A DNA stretch of 64,000 nt from Thermoanaerobaculia bacterium (GTDB lineage: Bacteria > Acidobacteriota > Thermoanaerobaculia > Multivoradales > J023): the NCBI GenBank assembly GCA_030431255.1, contig JAUIJL010000010.1, positions 244,855-308,854 of the forward strand. Direction: 5' to 3'. Positions 35,962 through 46,500 of this stretch are shown in pieces; within the stretch, counting starts at the first letter, position 1, and each line of letters begins with the position of its first letter. The position numbers and the translations under genes were made by a program. Under the pieces are notes generated by a model. It was not told the origin of the DNA. It saw only the letters and a list, made by a program, of their open reading frames with translations, and did not search any database.

Positions 35962-37265
35962 GCGGTCTCGCTCTCCCCCACGGAAGCCAAGGCTCGGCCC
36001 AGGGTGTCCGCCAATTGGTCGATATCCGCTTCGGTGTGGGCGGTCGAAAGGAATCCCACCTCGTACATGGAAGGAGCGATCGCGACCCCTTGGTCCAGAA
36101 GTTGATGAAAGAGGTGTTTGTAGAAGTCGGCGCCGTCACCGTCGATACCGTCCGCGGCTCGCGGCGGCTCTCCTGCCTGCAAGCACATCCAGAAAATCGA
36201 GCCGACGCGCACCAACGAGGCGGGGCGACCAGCGGCGTCCAGGGTCGCCCCGAGCTTCCCTTCCAGATACGCCCCCAGACTCTCCAAACGGGCCCAGCCG
36301 TCGCTCTCTTCCAGCAGGCGGAGGGTGGTGGCGCCGGCGGTCATGGCCACCGGATTTCCCGACAGAGTCCCGGCTTGGTATACACCACCGTTCGGTGCCA
36401 GATGATGCATCAAATCCTTGGAGCCACCGAAGGCCCCCACGGGCAGACCGCCGCCGATGACCTTGCCGAAACAGGCCAGGTCGGGGGTGATGCCGTAGTG
36501 GGCGGCGGCGCCGCCGGGGCCCACCCGAAATCCGCTGATCACCTCGTCGAAAATCAATAGGGCGCCATGGGCGGAGGTCAGGCGACGCAAGGTTTGGAGG
36601 AATTCCGGACGTTGGAGCAACAATCCGTTGTTGGCGGGAATCGGTTCCAGGATGACCGCGGCGATTTCTCGGCCGTGCTCCGCGAAGAGCTGCTCAATAG
36701 CGGCCTCGTCGTCCAGGGGTGCCACCAAGGTGTTCTTGACCATGTCTTCGGGCACGCCGGCGGAGGAGGGGGTGCCGAAAGTCACCAAGCCGGAGCCGGC
36801 GGCGACCATCAGATGGTCCACGTGTCCGTGGTAGGAGCCGGCGAATTTGACCACCAAGTTGCGACCGGTGGCGCCGCGGGCCAAACGCACGGCGCTCATG
36901 GTGGCTTCGGTTCCCGACGACACACAACGCACCTGCTCCAAACCCGGGTACGCGTCGACGATGCGCTCCGCCAGCTCCACCTCCGGCAAGCACGGCGCGC
37001 CGTAAGTCGTTCCGCGGGCAGCCGCCTCGGTGACCGCCTCGATCACCCGCGGATGAGCGTGCCCGAGGATCAAGGGTCCCCAGGAGCAGACGAAGTCCAG
37101 GTACTCGCGGCCGTCCACGGACGTCAACCGCGAGCCCGACGCGCTCTCCACCACCAGCGGGGTGCCACCGACTGCTCGAAACGCTCGAACCGGTGAATTC
37201 ACACCACCGGGTAGGACCTTCAAGGCCCGCTCGAAAATCTGCTTGGATTTCTCCCCTGCGCTCAT
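35958..37265 (-). CDS. hemL: Glutamate-1-semialdehyde 2,1-aminomutase HemL
   Basis: 435 residues. The enzyme converts glutamate-1-semialdehyde to 5-aminolevulinate in the C5 pathway. N-terminal GGVNSPVRAFRAVGGTP matches the family; SGTEATMSAVRLAR and SYHGHVD line the PLP pocket, IFDEVISGFR binds the cofactor ring, and Lys about 268 in CFGKVIGGGLPVGAFGG forms the Schiff base. Together with hemA in this operon it shows that ALA is made from glutamyl-tRNA. The start lies in an ATGA overlap with hemD and has GGAGAAG upstream. Confidence 0.96.
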   Translation of the reverse strand: MSAGEKSKQIFERALKVLPGGVNSPVRAFRAVGGTPLVVESASGSRLTSVDGREYLDFVCSWGPLILGHAHPRVIEAVTEAAARGTTYGAPCLPEVELAERIVDAYPGLEQVRCVSSGTEATMSAVRLARGATGRNLVVKFAGSYHGHVDHLMVAAGSGLVTFGTPSSAGVPEDMVKNTLVAPLDDEAAIEQLFAEHGREIAAVILEPIPANNGLLLQRPEFLQTLRRLTSAHGALLIFDEVISGFRVGPGGAAAHYGITPDLACFGKVIGGGLPVGAFGGSKDLMHHLAPNGGVYQAGTLSGNPVAMTAGATTLRLLEESDGWARLESLGAYLEGKLGATLDAAGRPASLVRVGSIFWMCLQAGEPPRAADGIDGDGADFYKHLFHQLLDQGVAIAPSMYEVGFLSTAHTEADIDQLADTLGRALASVGESETA

Positions 37266-38041
37266 CCATCTTCTCCGTCTCGCGGCCGAGCCGCGGATCT
37301 TTTTTCAGTCGAATCGGTCCCTTGGAGCAACTTTTCCATGGCGTCGAGCATACCCGCCAAATCGGGTCGATCGGCAACCCCGACTCGAAATCCGCTGGAC
37401 TCCAAAGCCCGGGCGGTCGTCGGTCCGATCGCCACCGCCGGCATCGCGCGAATTTTGTCCCATTCCGCCAGGGCATCGAGCCCTTCGATGGCCGACGGGC
37501 TACCGAAGAAAACGACGTCTACCTTCATGCTGTCGAGATCGACCTTTCGGCGCACGGCCGTCGCCACGCGAGTCCGGTAGACAGTGATCCGTTGCACGTC
37601 GATACCTTCCGGCTCCAACACCTGCTCCAAATCCCTCCGGCCGCGATCCGCGGCCGCGGCCACGACCCGTTGCCCGGGCGTCAACCGATTGAGCAGGTGC
37701 CGGGCCAAACCCTTGCCCGTGGGCTCGGGAGACGGCAAATCGCAGCGCCCCAACAAGCTCCGACATGCATCCGCGGTGGTCGGCCCAACGGCGGCGAGCT
37801 TCGGCCCGTCCGGCCGCGGCTGTGGCAGCAAACCGGCCGCGGCCTCGACGCCGCGGGCCGAGCTGAAGACCATCCAATCCGCTCGCCCCCACTCCTCCTG
37901 GAATCGATCGCGGGTGGTCGGATCCACCACCGGCTCATGCACCAGGCCATCGAGCGCCTCGACCCCATGGCCGAGATCTTCCAGCTCGGCGGCCCAAGCT
38001 AGATTACCTTCGCGGCTGCGGGTCAAAAGGATGCGGGCCAA
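37262..38041 (-). CDS. hemD: Uroporphyrinogen-III synthase HemD
   Basis: 259 residues. It closes and inverts ring D of hydroxymethylbilane to uroporphyrinogen III. HemD is poorly conserved, but the two-domain pattern and the segments LLTRSREGN, DWMVFSSARGVEAA, LAAVGPTTADA, VFFGSPSAIEGL and AVAIGPTTARALESSGF, with the conserved Ser and Thr-Thr positions, agree. The start is TTG at 38041, with GGAG 8 nt upstream, 21 bases after hemC. Position between hemC and hemL supports the call. Confidence 0.9.
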   Translation of the reverse strand: MARILLTRSREGNLAWAAELEDLGHGVEALDGLVHEPVVDPTTRDRFQEEWGRADWMVFSSARGVEAAAGLLPQPRPDGPKLAAVGPTTADACRSLLGRCDLPSPEPTGKGLARHLLNRLTPGQRVVAAAADRGRRDLEQVLEPEGIDVQRITVYRTRVATAVRRKVDLDSMKVDVVFFGSPSAIEGLDALAEWDKIRAMPAVAIGPTTARALESSGFRVGVADRPDLAGMLDAMEKLLQGTDSTEKRSAARPRDGEDG

Positions 38042-38062
38042 GGATTCGACTCCGTCGGAAGC

Positions 38063-38980
38063 CTAGCGCGAGGCGAGACGACCCTTGAGCTGGACCACCA
38101 GCTCGTCGCCTAGGGCTTCGGGATCCCTGCCACGGGCCTCGGCGCGCGCCATGGCCTTGTCGCCACCGAGCACCGCGACCACCTCCAGCTCCGCTTCCGC
38201 GTGTCGGCACCAGGCGCCGAATGCCACATGGCATCCCCCTTCCACCCGGGACAGCACGGCTCTCTCGGCCCGCACCGCCCGATGCCCCACCGCGTCGTCC
38301 AGCTCGGCGGCCGCTTGCTCGGCGGGATCGTGAGCTCGGGTTTGGAGCGCCAGGGCCCCTTGGGAAGGCGCGGGCACGAAACGCCAGGGGTCCAAACGCA
38401 GCTGGCGAATTCCGGTCATGTCGAGCCCGCCGTCCCGTTCGAGGCGATCCAAACCCGCGGCCGCCAAGAGGATGGCGTCGAAATCACCGTCGCGCAAACG
38501 CTCGACTCGACGAGGCAGATTTCCGCGCAGCAGCTCCGTGTGCAGATCCGGCCGAAAGTGGGCCAACAACGCGGTGCGACGGGCGGACGCGGTGCCCACA
38601 CGGGCCGACTCCCGAAGTGGCAGCAAACCACTGGGGTCGGTCTCGGTGGTATAGGCCGATTCGCGAATCAGCAGCCGATCCGCCACATCCAGGCGCTCGG
38701 GCACGGCGGCGATGGTCAAGTCTTCGGGGCCTTGGGAAGGTAAGTCTTTATAGGAATGCACGGCCAGGTCGATGCGTTCGTCTTGCAGCGCTCGCTCGAT
38801 CTCGCGCACGAAGACCCCGGGTTGGCCGATTTGCGAAAAAGCTCGATCTTGCTGCTGATCTCCCTGGGTGCGAATGGTGATCATCTCCACTTCATGACCC
38901 AAGTCGCGCAAACGCTCCGCCACCCAACCACTTTGCACCAAAGCGAGGCGGGAGCCGCGGGTGCCCAAACGAATCTTCAT
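38063..38980 (-). CDS. hemC: Hydroxymethylbilane synthase HemC
   Basis: 305 residues. It joins four porphobilinogen units on a dipyrromethane cofactor. Family markers: KIRLGTRGSRLALVQ, IRTQGD, HSYKDLP, VGTASARRTALL, RGNLPRRVERL and the cofactor Cys about 250 in VEGGCHVAFGAW. All the Arg contacts of the family can be seen in place. The ATG overlaps the hemA stop in ATGA. A longer open frame upstream belongs to hemA in another frame. Confidence 0.96.
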   Translation of the reverse strand: MKIRLGTRGSRLALVQSGWVAERLRDLGHEVEMITIRTQGDQQQDRAFSQIGQPGVFVREIERALQDERIDLAVHSYKDLPSQGPEDLTIAAVPERLDVADRLLIRESAYTTETDPSGLLPLRESARVGTASARRTALLAHFRPDLHTELLRGNLPRRVERLRDGDFDAILLAAAGLDRLERDGGLDMTGIRQLRLDPWRFVPAPSQGALALQTRAHDPAEQAAAELDDAVGHRAVRAERAVLSRVEGGCHVAFGAWCRHAEAELEVVAVLGGDKAMARAEARGRDPEALGDELVVQLKGRLASR

Positions 38981-40308
38981 CCACCGTCCTCCAACACTGA
39001 AACCGAAAAACCGTCTTCTCTGGATACCGCTTCCTGAAGCTCTTGGGCCAAGGATTCGTCCGCCGCTTGAAGAAACGTCTCGACGGCTTCTATCCCGAGC
39101 TCGGGCGCCAGCGCCCGCAAACCCACCGACGGTAGGTGTGCCAGGCGTTTCGCAAGATTGTGGGCAAAGCGCTCCACCGCCCGTCTCTCCTCGGCACCGA
39201 GATGTTTCAGCTCCTTGCGAAAAAGCCGCTCCACCCCTTGGTCCGCGGTCTGCCGATAACGGGAAGCGATCTTCGAAAGCACCGGTGCCAAGTTGCGTTC
39301 CGCCATCTGTCGGCGAACTTGCACCAACGCCTCGTCCACCAGCTGGCGGGCCTGAATCGCCTCGCGCCGACGCAAATCTCTGCTCTGCTCCGCCCGTCGG
39401 CTGATGGCGCTCATATCCAAAGGGCTCATACCGAGCGCTCGGGCGGCCTCGCCGTCGACGTTGGACGGCACCCCGAAATCTACCAATAGAGGCGCCCCGT
39501 GCCCGGACATTAAACGCTCGAGGGTCGGGTAGCGCAGCACCGGCTCCGAGGCGCCGGCGGCCAGGATGATCGCGGTGACCGAGTCGGGCTGTGCTTGAAA
39601 GTCGCTCAGGGCTCGCCAATCGGCTTGCAGGCGATCGGCCAGGGCCTCGGCCCGTTTCGGGGATCGATTGACCACCAGCAGCGGGACACCGGCCTTTTGC
39701 AGCTGCTCGCCGCAGCGCTCGGTCATCGCCGACACACCCACCAAGGCGACGGGTCCGGGTCGACGCACCAGGTGCTCGCGCACCGCGGCCAGACCGACCT
39801 CGGCGATCGACACCCGTCCGTCCATCAAACCGGTCTGCTGCTGGACGTCCCGTGCCACCCGGATCGCCCGCTCGACCAAGAAGTCCAATCGCGTGCCGCT
39901 CAAGCCCATCTTGCGAGCCAGCTCATGGGCCGAACGTAGCTGACCCCGGATCTCGTGCTCTCCGAGCTGGGCGGAGTCGAGGCCCGCGGCCACCAGCAAT
40001 AGATGCTCGACCGCCCCTTCACCCCCCCAAGCTCGAAACAACCGTTCCGCTTCGCCGACTTCCGGCGAACGGTCGAGCAATGCCTCAAAGAACCTCGTTC
40101 GATATTCCGCCGGCGCGGTCGAGCCGTCGCCCGCGAATAGGATCTCCACCCGATTGCAGGTCGAGAGATACAACATCTCCGACACACCGGTCTGCTCTCG
40201 GATTCGCGTCAGGTCCAGCTCACGGGTCTCCGCCGGCAGGGTCAGCCGCTCGAGCATTTGCCCGTCCACAGTGCGCCATGAGACGCCGATGAGGCCCAAT
40301 CTCTCCAT
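38977..40308 (-). CDS. hemA: Glutamyl-tRNA reductase HemA
   Basis: 443 residues. First committed step of the C5 heme pathway: NADPH-dependent reduction of glutamyl-tRNA to the semialdehyde. LYLSTCNRVEI contains the catalytic Cys; LGEHEIRGQLRSAHELARKMG and AIRVARDVQQQTGL follow the family, VALVGVSAMTERCGEQLQKAG is the NADPH fold with a changed glycine loop (GVSAMT instead of GAGEM), and the C-terminal dimer helix is present. First gene of the heme operon. No clear SD; promoter must lie in the 264-base gap shared with the sat gene. Confidence 0.94.
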   Translation of the reverse strand: MERLGLIGVSWRTVDGQMLERLTLPAETRELDLTRIREQTGVSEMLYLSTCNRVEILFAGDGSTAPAEYRTRFFEALLDRSPEVGEAERLFRAWGGEGAVEHLLLVAAGLDSAQLGEHEIRGQLRSAHELARKMGLSGTRLDFLVERAIRVARDVQQQTGLMDGRVSIAEVGLAAVREHLVRRPGPVALVGVSAMTERCGEQLQKAGVPLLVVNRSPKRAEALADRLQADWRALSDFQAQPDSVTAIILAAGASEPVLRYPTLERLMSGHGAPLLVDFGVPSNVDGEAARALGMSPLDMSAISRRAEQSRDLRRREAIQARQLVDEALVQVRRQMAERNLAPVLSKIASRYRQTADQGVERLFRKELKHLGAEERRAVERFAHNLAKRLAHLPSVGLRALAPELGIEAVETFLQAADESLAQELQEAVSREDGFSVSVLEDGG

Positions 40309-40572
40309 ACCCGAAAGATACCCCGAGTCCCGAGCTTTTGTGTCACAGCCAGGTCACAGGCCCAGGTGCTTCGTCGAAGCGCACCTCTTCTGCGAAATGC
40401 CCGGCACCGAAATTTCGGTCCTTACGAAACGCCCGGCATCCAGAGCAGCACCCAGAGCACAGCACTCAGAGCACAGACCCAATAGAATCCCCTCTCCAAC
40501 GTCGCATCAGGAATTGCCGGCGTCCGCCCTGTCGATTCGAAGCTCCAACTTCCCAGAGGCTCTACCCCTGTC

Positions 40573-42327
40573 ATGACCTCGCCCCGCACCCCTGCCGATC
40601 CCGGCAACACCGAAATCATCTCTCGCGCTCCCGAGCCGGTCACGACGCCCCACCGGCGCGGTGAGCTGCGAGACCTATCCCCGACCTGGCCGTCCCACAC
40701 CCTCAACCCACGCCAGCAGGCGGACCTCGAAATGATCGCGGTCGGCGGATTCGCACCGTTGACCGGATTCATGGGCAAGGCCGATCTCGAATCCGTGTGT
40801 CGCCGGTCCCGGCTGGCGGACGGCACCCTTTGGCCGATGCCGGTGACTCTCGAAATCAGCGCAGAGTGCGCCGAGGCCTTGTCTTCGGAAGATCCCTTGG
40901 TGTTGAGGGACGAAGAAGGTGTGCCTCTGGCGCTGCTCCGCGTGAGCGATCTTTGGCGGCCCGATCTCGAATTCCTATGTGAGTCGGTCTACGGCACCCT
41001 CGACCCCGCGCATCCGTCCGTCAAGGCGACGCTCGAAAAGTCCGACATGGTCTTCGTCGGTGGACCGGTGGAGGTGCCGGCACCGCCCATCCATCACGAT
41101 CTTCTCGATCTTCGCTGGACCCCGGAGGGCCTTCGTCGCCGTTTTCGAGAGCTCGGCTGGAAACGGATCGTCGCTTTTCAGACCCGCAATCCGCTGCACC
41201 GCGCCCATTTCGAGCTGACCCGTCGAGCCGCCGCCGAAGCCGATGCCCACCTGCTCATCCATCCCGTGGTCGGCCCGACCCGCCCAGGGGATCTGGACCG
41301 TTTCGTCCGCACCCGCTGTTACCGCGCCGTGCTCGATCGCTATCCACCCGGCTCCGCCATGTTGGCGGTCTTGCCTCTGGCCATGCGGCTGGCCGGACCC
41401 CGGGAGGCGCTGTTGCACGCGATCATTCGCAAGAATTACGGATGTACCCACATGATCATCGGAAGAGATCATGCCGGACCCGGCCTCGACGCCCAAGGCC
41501 GACCCTTCTACCCGCCCTACGCCGCCCAGGAGCTGGTGCGACAACATCAGGACGAGCTGGGCATCGAATTGATCCCGTTCCAAGACCTGACCTACGTGGT
41601 GTCTGCTGGGGACGAAGGCGGATCATTCATGCCTTCGGAACAGGTCACGGATCCCAGCCTGGCTCGCAAGCTTTCGGGCACGGAGCTGAGAAAAAGACTG
41701 CGTGAGGGTCTGGACCTGCCGGATTGGTTCACTTTCCCCGAGGTCGCGGCCGAGCTGCGAAAGAGCTTCCCGACCAAACACCAAAAGGGTCTCACCGTGT
41801 TCTTTACCGGCTTGTCGGGAGCCGGCAAATCCACCCTCGCCAAGGTTTTGTACAACAAGCTTTTAGAAGTGGGAGACCGACCCGTGACCCTGCTCGACGG
41901 TGATCTGGTGCGACGTAACCTCTCCTCCGAGCTCGGTTTCTCCAAGGAGCATCGCGATCTGAATATCCGTCGCATCGGTTTCGTCGCCTCGGAGATCACC
42001 AAAAATCGAGGCATCGCCCTCTGCGCTCCGATCGCACCCTACGACAGCCTGCGCAAGGAAGTGCGGGCGACCATCGAGGATAGGGGCGGCTTCGTGTTGA
42101 TCCACGTGGCGACGCCTCTCGAGATCTGTGAGGGAAGGGATCGAAAGGGCCTCTACGCCAAAGCCCGTGCCGGCCTGATCGACCAATTCACAGGCATTTC
42201 CGATCCTTATGAGCCCCCAGATGATGCCGACCTGATGCTCGACACCACGGACTCGACGCCGGTCGAGCTTGTCCAGGTGATCCTCGACTATCTACGACAG
42301 CAAGGGTATTTGAGCGGCCCACGGTAG
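40573..42327 (+). CDS. sat-cysC: Bifunctional sulfate adenylyltransferase / APS kinase
   Basis: 584 residues. The N-terminal part (to about 400) is an ATP sulfurylase of the non-GTP type with QTRNPLHRAH (ATP site), GRDHAGPG and the FMPSEQVTDPSLARKLSGTELR end. The C-terminal part (about 410-584) is an APS kinase: GLSGAGKST P-loop at about 413, LLDGDLVRRNL, SKEHRDLNIRRIGFVA and KGLYAKARAG. Together they make PAPS from sulfate. No partner cysD/N or reductase gene is near. The start has no obvious ribosome site. It diverges from hemA. Confidence 0.94.
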   Translation: MTSPRTPADPGNTEIISRAPEPVTTPHRRGELRDLSPTWPSHTLNPRQQADLEMIAVGGFAPLTGFMGKADLESVCRRSRLADGTLWPMPVTLEISAECAEALSSEDPLVLRDEEGVPLALLRVSDLWRPDLEFLCESVYGTLDPAHPSVKATLEKSDMVFVGGPVEVPAPPIHHDLLDLRWTPEGLRRRFRELGWKRIVAFQTRNPLHRAHFELTRRAAAEADAHLLIHPVVGPTRPGDLDRFVRTRCYRAVLDRYPPGSAMLAVLPLAMRLAGPREALLHAIIRKNYGCTHMIIGRDHAGPGLDAQGRPFYPPYAAQELVRQHQDELGIELIPFQDLTYVVSAGDEGGSFMPSEQVTDPSLARKLSGTELRKRLREGLDLPDWFTFPEVAAELRKSFPTKHQKGLTVFFTGLSGAGKSTLAKVLYNKLLEVGDRPVTLLDGDLVRRNLSSELGFSKEHRDLNIRRIGFVASEITKNRGIALCAPIAPYDSLRKEVRATIEDRGGFVLIHVATPLEICEGRDRKGLYAKARAGLIDQFTGISDPYEPPDDADLMLDTTDSTPVELVQVILDYLRQQGYLSGPR

Positions 42328-42906
42328 CTGATGCAGCTGAGTGTGCCGGCAGGCTCGAGGCTTTTGACGAGGTTGAGAGGGAGGCGGTACACGGCGATGA
42401 CCTCTTCGTGGTTTCGGATCGGGGTCTGGCACCGCCGTCCGGAAGAGGCCACCGCGCTGGGGTTGGTGCTCACGGCCATTGCGGCCGCGAAGTATCTTCG
42501 GTAGGAACACTAATGGTGAGAAACGCGGCGAATGCGCGTTCAGTTCTCGGTAGGTTCCAATATAGGTGAGCTGAAACTCTAACGGCCTTGCTCGCTCAGC
42601 CGCTCCAATGGGTCAGCACAAGGGCTGCGATGGAGGCGACCAGCCAAATGGCGAGCTCAACCTTGTTCCTTTTGTCTTCCATCACTTCGTTTCCGAGGTT
42701 CTGGACCGAATCGGAACCTTGACAGGCTCCAAGGTGCCAGACCCCGCCCTTAGAGAGCAAAGTCCCGCCAGGAGTTCGGCGAGAGATTCAAAGAAGTAGG
42801 GAAGTAACAACATGCTGAGAGTATGTACCCCGATCGTTACGGTCCCCATTACGGGAAGATTTACCTCCGAAAAAAGAGAGGCATGCTCACCGACAAGGTC
42901 ATTCGA
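42328..42906. other. 579-bp region without a firm gene
   Basis: Between the sat-cysC stop and the thioesterase stop. It holds a plus-strand open frame at 42331-42504 (57 codons, starts with ATG but no convincing ribosome site, Arg-rich then a hydrophobic end), a hairpin AACGCG/CGCGTT near 42524-42541, and a minus-strand 28-codon frame with a single membrane segment. I see no transposon end or pseudogene that I can name. Confidence 0.5.
42596..42682 (-). CDS. Possible 28-residue single-membrane peptide
   Basis: Frame MEDKRNKVELAIWLVASIAALVLTHW plus two residues: charged head, one hydrophobic helix of about 16 residues. The position downstream of nothing on the same strand, the lack of a strong ribosome site (only GGAAACG, about 3 bases before a GTG-ATG pair) and the short length make it uncertain. 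Listed because it is too short for a usual gene call and has the shape of a small membrane protein. Confidence 0.2.
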   Translation of the reverse strand: MEDKRNKVELAIWLVASIAALVLTHWSG

Positions 42907-43407
42907 TCAGGAAAGAATCAGGCAGGTGGTGGAGCCGAGAGCCAGCAGGCGCTCGTTCTCGTCGACGAGCCGACCCTCGGCGACCGCGGTTTTCTTACCC
43001 AAGTGCGAGGTCTCGCCAATGGCACGTATTCGGCCGGTGCCCACGGTGACGGGTCGAATGTAGTTGACCTTCAGCTCGAGGGTCGTATACCCGACCGAGA
43101 GGGGTAGCTGGGTGTGGATCGCACAAGCCATGGCGGTGTCCAAGAGGGTCGCCGCCACCCCTCCGTGCACCATGCCCATGGGGTTGTAGTGCTGCTCTCC
43201 CGGCTCGGCGGAGAAGACCGCCCGACCTTCCGAGAAAGACTCTGGACCATAGCCGAGAAGCTCGCCGATCGGCGGTCTCGGTATCTCTCCATCGAACATG
43301 GCGTTGAGAAAATCCAATCCCGTTCGATAGCGACCGCTTCGCGCGGCTTTCAGAATCTCGCTCGGGTCCGACCAACGGACCTCGATATACCTTTCTTGCA
43401 TCGACAT
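42907..43407 (-). CDS. PaaI/hotdog-fold thioesterase
   Basis: 166 residues. The active loop HYNPMGMVHGGVAATLLDTAMACAIHTQLP matches the hotdog thioesterase pattern HGGxxxxLxDxA, and YTTLELKVNYIRPVTVGTGRIRAIGE is the second half of the fold. Substrates are acyl-CoA or acyl-ACP thioesters; the specific one is unknown. AAGGAAG precedes the ATG closely. Downstream of the DUF11 gene's terminator on the same strand, so probably its own unit. Confidence 0.88.
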   Translation of the reverse strand: MSMQERYIEVRWSDPSEILKAARSGRYRTGLDFLNAMFDGEIPRPPIGELLGYGPESFSEGRAVFSAEPGEQHYNPMGMVHGGVAATLLDTAMACAIHTQLPLSVGYTTLELKVNYIRPVTVGTGRIRAIGETSHLGKKTAVAEGRLVDENERLLALGSTTCLILS

Positions 43408-43446
43408 CTTCCTTTGGTTCCTTGCTGTGAGGTCAGGTCCGGTCGC

Positions 43447-43482
43447 AAAAAGGCGGACCGAGCAATGCCCGATCCGCCTTTC
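43447..43482 (-). terminator. Rho-independent terminator of the DUF11 gene
   Basis: On the minus strand GGCGGA and TCCGCC pair around a 15-nt loop and are followed by TTTTT. It lies 22 bases after the stop of the DUF11-repeat gene, which ends at 43505. Confidence 0.75.
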
Positions 43483-43504
43483 AAAATGGGATGGTCGCCG
43501 GTGC

Positions 43505-46500
43505 TCAGCCGCGACGGCGCAGCTGAACGACGGCGATCATCGCCAACAACAGACCCAATAGGGTCAATCCGAAGCTGTCGGCGGTGGGGATGCCGATCAA
43601 CGTGCCGATGGCGACCGGAGTCGGATCATTCTCGCCGTCTTGATCGGGGTTGCCGTCACCGTTCGGATCCGGATCCACGCCGTCGTCCGACGTATCCGAG
43701 GTGGTGCCCACCGGGCTATCGCCGGTGGCGATGGCCGAGTTCTCGAAGCGAGTGAGGTTGGCGGGATCGAACACCACATCGATCTGGATCTCCTCCACCG
43801 CGCCGATCGGCAAGGTGCTGGAGGCCGCGATCAGGAGGTTGATGTCTCCCACGCCGTCGTACGCCGGATTGAGGGTCAACGTGCCCGACGCCGAGATCAC
43901 GGAGGCGGAAACCACCGCCGCCGGAGCCGGGAAGGTCAACGACAAATCGTCCGTCACCTGCACGTCCGTCAGGTCGAAGGCCCCGAGATTCTCCACCGTG
44001 AAGATGAACGAGACGCCGTAGTTGCCGCCGTTCAGCGACACGGCCTGACCGGCGATCCGCTTGGCCAACCCGATGACCGGGCTTCCGAGCGTCACGCTGA
44101 CGTCGGCAGTATCGGAATCGTTGACGTCCGCTCCGGCCGGGCTTCGACCGCTACCGTTTGCCGTATTGGTGAACGGGCCGGTCTGGCCACCGGGGTCAAA
44201 GGTCACGCTGTAGCTGATGGTGCCGGAGGCCGCCACCGCCAGCGTGCTGGAGGCGTCGGTCAGCAGCTGGGTATCGCCGATGCCGTTGTAACCGGCGTTG
44301 GCGGTGAGCGTTCCGGTGGTGATCGGCGTCGTCACCGACGAGACCGACGCCGGAGCCGGATAGGCCGCCGCCAGGTTATCCGACGCGGCGACCATGGACA
44401 GATCCACATCGCCGGTATTCTCCAGGGTCACCAAATAGTCGACGGTGTAGGTACCGTCCATATTGTCCGTGGCCGGACCTTGGGTCACCTTGGTCACCGC
44501 GATGGCCGGATTCTCGTTGATCGAGACGTCCGCGGTATCCGAATCCTGCACCGGTGTGCCTTGCGGGCTGGTGCCGGAACCGGTAGCGGTGTTGGTGAAC
44601 GGACCCACCGAGCCGCCGGCATCGAAGGTCGCCGAGAAGGTGATGGTCTCCGTGGCGCCCACCGGCAAAGTGCTGCTTCCGGCCACCAGGAGGTTGGTAT
44701 CCCCATTGCCGTTGTAGCCGGCGTTGGCGGTCAAGGTGCCACTGGCGATCGGCACGGTGGTGGAGGTGAGCGACGCCGGGGCCGTGAAGGTGGCCGTCAG
44801 ATCGTCCACCACCTGCACTCCGGACAGGTCTACGTTGCCGGTGTTTTGCACCGACACTTGGTAGGTCACGGTGAAGCTGCCACCACCGTTGTCGACCAAG
44901 GCACCCTGAACCGACTTGACCACGGCAAGGCCGGGATTCTCACCCACCGGCGCGCTGGCGGTATCGCTGTCGTTGACCGGGGTCATGGCCGGATCCACCG
45001 CTGAGCCGGCCGCGGTATTCACGAACGGCCCGGGCTCGGCGTTGGGATCGAAGCGCACGGTATAGGTAATGGTTTCGGAATCGGCCGGCAACAACGTGCT
45101 CGAGCCGGCGACCAACAGATTGTCGTCGGCGACGCCGTTGTAGCCCGCGTTGGCGGTCAACGTGCCGCTGGCCGCGGGACCTACGGTGACCATGAACGTC
45201 GCGGTGCCCGTGAACGCCGCTTCCAGGTCGTCGACCACCTGCACGCTCGACAAATTCGTGGTGCCCGTATTGGTCACCGTCACCGTGTAAGTGACGTCGA
45301 AGAGACCGCCGCCCGCATCGGTCACGGCGCTAGCGTTTTTCACCACGTCGATCCCCGGCATGCCCGCGTTGAGCACGTCCACGCCGAGGGGGCAAAGCGG
45401 ACCGAAAGCGTATTCCGCCCCGGCCTGGGCCGTCGCGGTGCACACCGAGGCGCCGCCCGCCCCGTTGGCGCAGGTCTCGTCCAAGAAGGTGGCCACGGTG
45501 CCGTTGCCACCGCTGCCGGTGAAGGCTAGGGCCGGCGGGCTCAAGGAGGTCGGCGTGACGTCGATATCGTAGGTGAGGGTAATAGTGTCGCCGGCATCGA
45601 CCACGCCCGGGGCGAAGGTCAGATTCCACGGACCGGCACCGGACTCGCTGGTGGCGGTGCTCGCCGCGCCGCCGCTGTTGTTGACCGTCGCCGATCCGGC
45701 GACGTAAACGGTTTGCCCCGTGTTGGTCGGCACTTGAGCCGTCACCACCCGAGGATCGGTGGTCAGAGCATCGAATTGAATCGGGAAGGCGGCGGGGTTG
45801 TCGACGGTGATCGTCACCCGGACCCGCGAGGTGGCACCGACCAAAACGGGATCGGGTCCGGAGATCACCGCCCAGCTCTGGCCGACACTGGGTTTCACCG
45901 GCGAGGCGACCACGTCGTCCGCGCCTCCGATCTCGCCGAAGAACCGGCTGCCGTCCGCCGGGAAGTACAGCCGAATCGCGCCGGCTTCCGGCTGCTGGTT
46001 GGGCTCCGCGCCGTCACCGGGATTGGTGGGCGGCACCACAGGATCGGCGGCGCTTTCCGAGCCCATCCACAGGGTGATGAAGTTGAACTCGCCGATATTG
46101 AAGCGAAGGTCCCACAAACCGAAGGAGGTGGCGTCGGCGTCGGTAGTGAAATCGGCCGCGATATTCTGACGCCAATTGGTGGCTCCGCTCAGCGCGGTAA
46201 ACGAATAGGCGCCGGTGGCGCCGGTGACCGGATTCTGCGGCGCCAGGTCGATGGTTTCGTCGCCGTTGTCGTCTGAATCCCAATCGTTGACGTCGCAGGA
46301 ACAGCCTTCCGTCACATAGGGAAAGAAGTCGTGGGTGCGGCTATAACCGGGATCCGTAGCGGGACCCGGGGCGTAGACATGCCCCACACCCACATAGGTA
46401 TCGGCGTAAACGTTGTACTCCGTACCGCCGGCCGAGGCATCGCCGTCGTGGGCGCGGATGCCGAAAGAATTGTTGTCGTCGAAGTCCGAGGCCGCGGGCA

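Noticed and set aside
42288..42479. 63-codon minus-strand frame after sat-cysC
   Set aside because: Overlaps the 3' end of sat-cysC, no recognised motif; a transposase remnant was considered but nothing supports it.
43640..45004. 454-codon plus-strand frame opposite the DUF11 gene
   Set aside because: Repeats of Gly/Arg caused by reading the DUF11 repeats backwards.
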